Shown here in pieces: positions 24,659 through 30,354 of a stretch of DNA of 30,354 bases (position 1 is its first letter; every line of letters begins with the position of its first letter). The DNA is from Bacteriovoracaceae bacterium UBA4097. Its GTDB lineage: Bacteria > Bdellovibrionota > Bacteriovoracia > Bacteriovoracales > Bacteriovoracaceae. Both the position numbers and the translations under genes were made by a program. The stretch is taken from NCBI GenBank assembly GCA_002381765.1, contig DFXX01000043.1, forward strand, positions 1 to 30,354. The letters run 5' to 3'. A model generated the notes under the pieces. It saw only the letters and a list, made by a program, of their open reading frames with translations. It was not told the origin of the DNA and ran no database searches.

Positions 24659-25930
24659 TTATTTTCGGATCTCTTTTATTCCACCCATATATGGCCATAA
24701 AATTTCCGGAATTTTCACGGAACCATCGGCCTGTTGGTAGTTTTCCAGGATCGCAACCACCGTTCTTCCTACCGCGAGGCCTGAGCCATTGAGGGTATGG
24801 GCGAACTCTAACTTGCCTTCCTTATTTCTGAAGCGAATATTGGCCCTACGGGCCTGAAAATCACCACAGTTTGAGATGGATGAGATCTCGCGATATTTGT
24901 TCTGGCTCGGTACCCAGACTTCAAGATCGAAGGTCTTTTGTGACGCAAAGCCAATGTCTCCTGTGCAGAGGGCCAGGGCGCGGTAAGGGAGATTTAATTT
25001 CTCTAAGATTTCACAGGCACTATCCACCATCTTCTGATGAATTTCCTGAGATTGTGATGGGGTACAGATAGAGACCATCTCGACTTTATTAAACTGGTGC
25101 ATACGGATAAGCCCCTTCACGTCTTTACCATGAGAGCCAGCTTCCGATCTAAAACAAGGGGAGTAAGCGGCGTAGAGATAAGGCAGTTCTGCCTCTTCCA
25201 TTATCTGCTCCCGCTTAAGATTGGTCAGCGTCACTTCCGAAGTTGGGATTAAATACCAATCGGTGTCTTCAAGTTTAAAGAGCTGGTCACTGAACTTAGG
25301 TAGATTACCAGTACCGATGAGAGATCTTTCATGAGCAATGAAAGGAGTCATCATTTCGGTAAAGCCCTTAGAGGCCTGATGATCGAGCATGAAATTAATT
25401 AGAGCTCGCTCTAAGCGAGCAATACCTGCACGGTAAACCACGAAGCGAGCACCGGTAATCTTAGCCGCACTCTCAAAATCCAACATTCCTAATTTCTCAC
25501 CAACATCGGCGTGATCAAGGGGGGTGAAATCAAAATTTCTTGGAGTTCCCCATTTTTTTACTTCTACGTTATCGTCTTCAGATTTTCCCACCGGGGTTGT
25601 GGCATCAAGAAGGTTAGGGATACCAAGAAGCAGCTGAGTTTGCTTATGTTGAACAGCATCCAGGTCTTTAGCTTCTTGCTCCATATCGGCTTTAAGCTTT
25701 GCTACTTCAGCCATGTGTGCAGCGGCATCCTGCTTGGATTTTTTAAGTTCCCCGATTTCGCGGGAGAGCTTATTAATTTCAGCTTTTTTTGTCTCAGAAG
25801 CAGTCGTCAGGGTTTTTCGCTGCTTATTGAGTTCAAGAATTTCGTTTAAAACTGAAGTGTCGAAATTTCTGTTTGAAAGGTTTGCTTTAACTGCGTCGAA
25901 TTCGTTTTCTAGTTTTCTGATGTCCAACAT
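24659..25930 (-). CDS. serS: Seryl-tRNA synthetase
   Basis: The 423-residue protein has the standard layout. An N-terminal antiparallel coiled-coil arm (~1-105) binds the long variable arm of tRNA-Ser. A class II catalytic core follows, with motif 2 around FRSEAGSHGKDVKGLIRMHQ and motif 3 around NGSGLAVGRTVVAILENYQ, plus the serine-site segment TSEVTLTNL. Length is normal and nothing is missing. It charges tRNA-Ser with serine in the cytoplasm. It starts seven bases after the TPR gene's stop, and that stop overlaps its ribosome binding site (AGGTGA), so the two are co-translated. Two cognate tRNA-Ser genes follow directly downstream. Confidence 0.98.
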   Translation of the reverse strand: MLDIRKLENEFDAVKANLSNRNFDTSVLNEILELNKQRKTLTTASETKKAEINKLSREIGELKKSKQDAAAHMAEVAKLKADMEQEAKDLDAVQHKQTQLLLGIPNLLDATTPVGKSEDDNVEVKKWGTPRNFDFTPLDHADVGEKLGMLDFESAAKITGARFVVYRAGIARLERALINFMLDHQASKGFTEMMTPFIAHERSLIGTGNLPKFSDQLFKLEDTDWYLIPTSEVTLTNLKREQIMEEAELPYLYAAYSPCFRSEAGSHGKDVKGLIRMHQFNKVEMVSICTPSQSQEIHQKMVDSACEILEKLNLPYRALALCTGDIGFASQKTFDLEVWVPSQNKYREISSISNCGDFQARRANIRFRNKEGKLEFAHTLNGSGLAVGRTVVAILENYQQADGSVKIPEILWPYMGGIKEIRK

Positions 25931-25937
25931 GAATCAC

Positions 25938-28900
25938 CTATTGCATGAGTTGAATGTATGCTTCTATTTGTTTTTTATCCTGAGCCTCTGGCTTCATTTC
26001 AAGATACAATTTATAGGATTCGATGGCCAGAGCGCCCTGACCCAATAGGCGGTATACATTCCCAATCTTTCGGTGAATTCCAGGATCATCACCCCGTTGT
26101 TTCATGGCACGCTTGTAAAGATCTAGGGCCAGGTCATGACTATTGCGTTTAGTACTAAGATCGGCGAGCCCCACCAACGCATCATAAGAGCGGGGGTTAA
26201 GCTTCTGAGCACGTTTAAAATAATTTTCGGCTTCAATAAGTTCACCCTTTTTCTCATAGATCTGCGCCATAAAAACCAGAGAATCATCGGTCTCACCATT
26301 ATCTTTAATGTCCTGGGCCACTTCTTTCATGGCCCCATCTATATCGCCACTCAAAAATTTTATCTTTGCGATGTAGTATTGGACTTTGGGATATGAGGTA
26401 AGTCTATCTTGAATGCGCCGAAACCATTTAGCGGCTTCTATCAGTTCTCCTGATTCAAAAAGAACTCGCCCTGCCGTCATCATGCTCTCTAGATCACCCG
26501 GCTCGACTCGAAGTAAATTCTCAACCAGTCCTGGAATTTCACTGTAGCGCTCATCCAGAAGAGCAGCCTTAATTTGAAACTCATATAAAGCTTTATCCTT
26601 ATTAGGCAGCTTCTGAAGCTTTTCCTTATAATCCATGAAGTCTTTTACTTTCCCAGCGCGGAAATAGAAGATAGCTATTTCAGAGAGGAGTTGAGGGCTT
26701 TCACCAAAATCATCTAATAGACTCAGAAGATATCCAATGGCGGCCTGATCATCCTGGGTCTCATATATCAGCTGAGCATGGGCAATTCTATAATCCGGAT
26801 TAATCGGATCCAGCTCCATACACTTATTAAGTAGCATTCTAGCAGCATCAAAATTTGCTCTTTTAATTAAGGCCTGGGCCATAAGAAAAATATCTTGATC
26901 GTTAAGCGGGTTTGCACTTAATGAAGCCTTTAACCAAGAGATGGCATGAAGAGAATCGCCCATTTTCATATAGAGGCGAGCATTCAATGAAGCATACTGA
27001 TAATCCTGCTTCAGATCAGTACCAGATATTATAGCTATTCGATTTTTAGCATCGTTAAATTTATAGGTATCTATATATGCTGAGACTAGGGCAAAGTTCA
27101 CGTCTTTATTATTGGGATATTTCCTAATCAATTCTTCTATGGTTTTTAGACCTTGCTTCGCGAGGCCTAGTTTTAGTTGAACCTTGGCCAGAAAGAGCTC
27201 TGCTGGAATATAGCCAGGATAAGCATCCGAAGCACGGGCTGCAGTACTAAGTGCTAACTCATAGCTTCTCTTTTCAAAGAAGTCCTTTGCTTGGATCAGA
27301 AATTTGATGGCTTTACTTTCAGCGATCAAATTATCCGTTTCGGCTTCAGCTCCTCCCGTGGAAGAAAGGTCGGCAAGCTTCATTCTTAATTCATTGGAAT
27401 CTTCAATCTGTAAGGATTTAGAAAGTAAGGCGGTTGCTTTTTTGACATCACCCTGGGCAGCCAGGAGCAGACCCGTTAGTTCCAAGAACTTCGCACGGTT
27501 GAGATCGTTGTATTCAAGACTAAGATTTTCAGCTTTTTGTAGATAGGGAAGAGCCTCCTTAAACTTTTTCTGCTTTATTAGAAGCTCGGCTTTATCTAGA
27601 TAAAACTTTACCAGCTGGGGATTTCTCTTAATGGCATCATCCAGATATTCTTCAACCTTATCGCTTTCCTGATTAAGATTGGAATACGCGATGAGAGCAT
27701 CGTAGGCATATCGATTTTTATCAGGCGCCTTCTTCAGTGCCTGAAAAAACTGCTCGGCCGTATCGATATTACCGGTCTTCATAAGGCTTTTCACATAAGC
27801 CGCAAATAAATCCTGGGTAACATTCTTAGGATTAAGTTTTAGGTATTTGGAAATTACATCAGAAGCCGCGTCTGGCTTATTGATCGCCATATAGAATTGA
27901 TTGAGTCCGATCACTCCATTTGGATCTTGGATCAGGGTAGGACGCTTACTTTGAATAATGTTAAACAAGGTTTGAGAATCAACTGCAAATTGTTTTGAGT
28001 GTTTGATCTGCTCAGAGTAGCTTCTTACCATAAGGTTTAAAGACTCATCGCTGTTTAAATTGTTTTCATAGCTACTTTTAAAAAGTAGTCCCGCCTTAAC
28101 AACATTAGGATAAGTACCCTTAGCATATAGCTCTTTACCTTTCTCCAGTTCAATAATCGCTCGCTTGGAGTCAGCTTTATCAAAGGGAATAGGAAAAGCA
28201 ATCTGTGGAGGCAAGTGCTGAAAGGGTGGCCTCTCGGGTTTATCATCACTCGGGAAGAGAATAGCGAGAAGTATGATTACCGAGGCAGCGATTACGATGA
28301 ACTTCAGACGCTTCTTCTTATTCTCATCGTCTACTTCGTCGCGCTTTTCATCTTCCTCTGTTTCGTCTTCCTCTTTCTGACGCTTTTGAATAGCAACAAG
28401 CTGCTTTTCAATATTCTCCTCTTCTTCCTCTGCTACAACCATAAGTTCGTTTTTTATATGGTCAAGTCTCAGTATTTGCGTGGACTCATCTTTGATAACT
28501 TCTTCTTCAGGTTCTGGCTCCACAACTTCGAGCGCCTTCTCTTCCTCAGCGGCCTGAATTGCTTCTTCTAACTTCCTGCGCTCCTCGTCTTGAATTTCTC
28601 GTCTCATCTTTGCGATTTCTTTCTGCGCTATGGGATTGAGCTGAGTCTTATCATGATTTGAGGAGGGCTCTTGAGTTATCTCTTCTGGTGGAGGAGCTTG
28701 TACAATAGGAGAAGTCATACGAATGGTTTCAGTGAGCTCTTCTAGAGGGGCCTGAACTTCTTCAATCTGATCGATCTCTTTTTCATTTATCTGTTGCCTT
28801 AAAGCGGCGAGATCCAAAACAAAGGTTTTATCTTCAGTTTGAGACTGAACGATGGTTCGGTTCTCATCCATAAGGTCTGAATAAAAGTCAAAAGTAGATA

Positions 28901-29042
28901 GGGCCTGCCAATCACCGGTAGGAAAAATCTGGGCTTCTTCATTGCCTTTAATATGTCCCTTAACCTTAAGCTCAAAGAGTTGGCTCTTGATAAACGGACC
29001 AATCACCCGACCATTATGGAGCCGGATTCTATACTTAGTCAT
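25938..29042 (-). CDS. GYF_2-domain, single-pass membrane, TPR-rich protein
   Basis: The 1034 residues begin with a GYF_2 domain (~1-58: YRIRLHNGRVIGPF, then IFPTGDWQAL). A Glu-rich, partly coiled-coil linker (~60-243) precedes one membrane helix (~247-263, KFIVIAASVIILLAILF). About 750 residues of tandem TPR helices follow on the far side, with repeated signatures such as NPLNDQDIFLMAQALIKRAN and NPRSYDALVGLADLSTK. A cytoplasmic adaptor head and a long periplasmic TPR scaffold suggest assembly of an envelope complex, but the partner is unknown. It is the first gene of the serS operon. A TATAAT lies so close to the ATG that the mRNA may have almost no leader. Confidence 0.85.
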   Translation of the reverse strand: MTKYRIRLHNGRVIGPFIKSQLFELKVKGHIKGNEEAQIFPTGDWQALSTFDFYSDLMDENRTIVQSQTEDKTFVLDLAALRQQINEKEIDQIEEVQAPLEELTETIRMTSPIVQAPPPEEITQEPSSNHDKTQLNPIAQKEIAKMRREIQDEERRKLEEAIQAAEEEKALEVVEPEPEEEVIKDESTQILRLDHIKNELMVVAEEEEENIEKQLVAIQKRQKEEDETEEDEKRDEVDDENKKKRLKFIVIAASVIILLAILFPSDDKPERPPFQHLPPQIAFPIPFDKADSKRAIIELEKGKELYAKGTYPNVVKAGLLFKSSYENNLNSDESLNLMVRSYSEQIKHSKQFAVDSQTLFNIIQSKRPTLIQDPNGVIGLNQFYMAINKPDAASDVISKYLKLNPKNVTQDLFAAYVKSLMKTGNIDTAEQFFQALKKAPDKNRYAYDALIAYSNLNQESDKVEEYLDDAIKRNPQLVKFYLDKAELLIKQKKFKEALPYLQKAENLSLEYNDLNRAKFLELTGLLLAAQGDVKKATALLSKSLQIEDSNELRMKLADLSSTGGAEAETDNLIAESKAIKFLIQAKDFFEKRSYELALSTAARASDAYPGYIPAELFLAKVQLKLGLAKQGLKTIEELIRKYPNNKDVNFALVSAYIDTYKFNDAKNRIAIISGTDLKQDYQYASLNARLYMKMGDSLHAISWLKASLSANPLNDQDIFLMAQALIKRANFDAARMLLNKCMELDPINPDYRIAHAQLIYETQDDQAAIGYLLSLLDDFGESPQLLSEIAIFYFRAGKVKDFMDYKEKLQKLPNKDKALYEFQIKAALLDERYSEIPGLVENLLRVEPGDLESMMTAGRVLFESGELIEAAKWFRRIQDRLTSYPKVQYYIAKIKFLSGDIDGAMKEVAQDIKDNGETDDSLVFMAQIYEKKGELIEAENYFKRAQKLNPRSYDALVGLADLSTKRNSHDLALDLYKRAMKQRGDDPGIHRKIGNVYRLLGQGALAIESYKLYLEMKPEAQDKKQIEAYIQLMQ

Positions 29043-29049
29043 AGCTTAG

Positions 29050-29055
29050 ATTATA
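29050..29055 (-). promoter_or_regulatory. -10 element just upstream of the TPR gene
   Basis: On the minus strand a perfect TATAAT ends seven bases before the ATG at 29042. A transcript starting there would be leaderless or nearly so, and no Shine-Dalgarno sequence is seen. The -35 region (TTCCAC, 19 bases upstream) is weak. Confidence 0.45.
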
Positions 29056-29079
29056 ATTGATTTTAGGATTCTAGGTGGA

Positions 29080-29104
29080 AAAACAAGGGAGCCGAAGCTC
29101 CCTT
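29080..29104 (-). terminator. Intrinsic terminator after nuoN
   Basis: On the minus strand AAGGGAGC-TTCG-GCTCCCTT (29104-29085) is a perfect 8-bp stem with the very stable UUCG tetraloop, followed by GTTTTT. It begins two bases after the nuoN stop codon and separates the nuo genes from the TPR-serS unit. Confidence 0.92.
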
Positions 29105-29106
29105 AA

Positions 29107-30354
29107 TTATCTGATAAAAATAGCTGCGTGTCCGGATAAGGCCATGGCCTGTTCCCAGAAAATACCGAGGAAAAGTACTGGAATAAATAGGGCGATAATG
29201 ATCGCCTGATTGGCAAAACTAAAGCCCTGAACTTCTTCATTACTTTCAGCTTTTCCAAAAATCATGGTTTTGGCCAGTTTCATATAGTAGTAGAGTGCAA
29301 TAACTGAGTTAATTGCTGCAACTAATGCAATACCATAGTATTTCTTCTCAATCACCACCGAGAAGATATTAAACTTAGCTACAAAACCGCTAAATGGTGG
29401 CATACCTGCCAGAGAAAATAATACCCCTGCCATGATGATTGCCATTGCCGGGTGCTTATAGATAAGACCTCTAAAGACATCATAGTTATCAGTTCCATAC
29501 ATATCGGATAGATGAGAAGTGATATAGAATGCAATCAGAGTCATAAATAGGTAAGTGATTCCGTAAAAGAGAATAGCTCTAACGCCAACCTCATTTAGTA
29601 CTACTACACCTAAAAGCATCACTCCTACATGACCGATAGAAGAAAAAGCTAGCAGTCTTTTTACAGAAGTTTGTCCAATGGCGGTTACATTTCCTACGGT
29701 CATGGTCATGGCGGCTACTACTATAAGTAGACCAATCCAAGAAACCGAAAGAACTGACTCAGTAGAAAAGAAAATCATGGATACACGAACTAAGGCGGCC
29801 ATACCGGCCATCTTAGGAACGATTGAGAAGAAGGTAGTTACAGGAATGGGAGCACCCTGATAAACATCTGGCGTCCACATATGAAATGGGAAAGCAGAAA
29901 TTTTGTAACCAATCCCCACAAAAAATAACAAGAAAGAGATCATCACGATAGTGAGATTCAAGCCCTGAAGGTTAGGAAGCTGACCCATCATATCGATAAA
30001 TTGAATTGAACCAAGTGCTCCATAAAGGTGACTTATCCCAAAGAGAGCAACACCGGCCGAAAGACCACCGTAAAGAACATACTTCATACCGGCTTCAGTA
30101 GAAGTCGAGTCATCTCTCTTAAATGAAGTCATTACATAAGAAAGAATCGAGAGGGTTTCTATACCTAGATAAAGCGTCAGCATATTATTTGCAGAAGCTA
30201 GTAGCATTCCACCAATCAAGACACCAACGGCCATGATCGCAAACTCAGATTTAAGATTGGTATAGATATCCTTAGAAGAGCGACTTAGGAAAATCGCTCC
30301 CATAGAACCAATCACCATGATGATCTTAATCAGAGTACTGAATGGATCGATGGT
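29107..30354 (-). CDS. nuoN: NADH-quinone oxidoreductase subunit N (5' end beyond window)
   Basis: The frame is open to the right edge, so the visible 415 codons lack the N-terminus (full NuoN is about 480 residues); an internal Met at 30318 is not the start. It is an antiporter-like membrane subunit of respiratory complex I. Characteristic segments are ASANNMLTLYLGIETLSILSY (Glu on helix 5), GMKYVLYGGLSAGVALFG, FKISAFPFHMWTPDVYQGAP-type text (here YKISAFPFHMWTPDVYQ), LLAFSSIGHVGVMLLG and LAGMPPFSGFVAKF. About 11-12 membrane helices are visible. It is normally the last gene of the nuo operon, which agrees with the strong terminator two bases downstream. The segment before the first internal Met continues the same helix. 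Confidence 0.96.
   Translation of the reverse strand, partial: TIDPFSTLIKIIMVIGSMGAIFLSRSSKDIYTNLKSEFAIMAVGVLIGGMLLASANNMLTLYLGIETLSILSYVMTSFKRDDSTSTEAGMKYVLYGGLSAGVALFGISHLYGALGSIQFIDMMGQLPNLQGLNLTIVMISFLLFFVGIGYKISAFPFHMWTPDVYQGAPIPVTTFFSIVPKMAGMAALVRVSMIFFSTESVLSVSWIGLLIVVAAMTMTVGNVTAIGQTSVKRLLAFSSIGHVGVMLLGVVVLNEVGVRAILFYGITYLFMTLIAFYITSHLSDMYGTDNYDVFRGLIYKHPAMAIIMAGVLFSLAGMPPFSGFVAKFNIFSVVIEKKYYGIALVAAINSVIALYYYMKLAKTMIFGKAESNEEVQGFSFANQAIIIALFIPVLFLGIFWEQAMALSGHAAIFIR

Noticed and set aside
28055..28571. Open frames on both strands over the acidic linker of the TPR protein
   Set aside because: They are shadows of the Glu/Lys-rich coding sequence, without ribosome binding sites or protein-like composition.
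1..30354. CRISPR arrays, insertion sequences, integrases or rRNA genes
   Set aside because: No regularly spaced repeats, transposase motifs, terminal repeats or rRNA segments were seen on either strand.

Overview
The window looks like chromosomal DNA of a moderately AT-rich, Gram-negative-type bacterium. There are many outer-membrane and lipoprotein export signals, a DUF4105/beta-barrel protein, a trimeric-fibre-like lipoprotein, a GYF_2/TPR protein next to serS and nuoN, and degenerate HD-GYP and MCP-like signalling proteins. This mix is most reminiscent of the predatory Bdellovibrionota, perhaps the Bacteriovorax/Halobacteriovorax side. The assignment is inference from gene content, since no marker such as rRNA is present.

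Layout. 1-3164 (+): the end of an MCP-like coiled-coil protein, a membrane histidine kinase with a PilJ-type sensor, and a pseudo-receiver/degenerate HD-GYP protein, probably one operon. 3194-3270 (-): tRNA-Arg(ACG). 3419-5432 (+): small secreted proteins, including a PA14-like lipoprotein. 5422-6843 (-): a MOP-superfamily flippase, head to head with no gap against a 1410-residue NRPS (+, 6844-11076) of carrier-condensation-adenylation-carrier-thioesterase architecture. 11157-14832: a small Cys-containing secreted protein (+), a His-rich polytopic membrane protein (-), a secreted protein whose C-terminus resembles protein-glutaminase deamidases (-), and a small basic/acidic secreted protein (+).

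14973-17339 (+) encodes a lipoprotein fibre ending in a Peptidase_S74 intramolecular chaperone. Its ribosome binding site lies in the 3' arm of a long inverted repeat. It is followed by a convergent FHA-membrane protein (-) and a LysE-exporter / branched-polyamine-synthase-like pair (-). 20159-22040 (+) holds a secreted lipase-like hydrolase overlapping an anchored envelope protein. 22047-24232 (-) holds a DUF4105-beta-barrel protein and a small lipoprotein, with a perfect 28-bp terminator-like palindrome at their junction.

24333-29042 (-) is a translation-related block: GYF_2/TPR membrane protein, serS, tRNA-Ser(TGA), tRNA-Ser(GCT) and a strong terminator. 29080-30354 (-) is the 3' part of nuoN with its own UUCG-loop terminator; the gene runs off the right edge.

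The most unusual items are the compact NRPS with a free leading carrier domain next to a flippase, the predicted secreted protein deamidase, the LysE/BpsA-like pair, and two structured cis elements (14920-14965 and 23822-23849). No mobile elements, CRISPR arrays, phage modules or rRNA genes were seen. No gap between genes exceeds about 300 bases.
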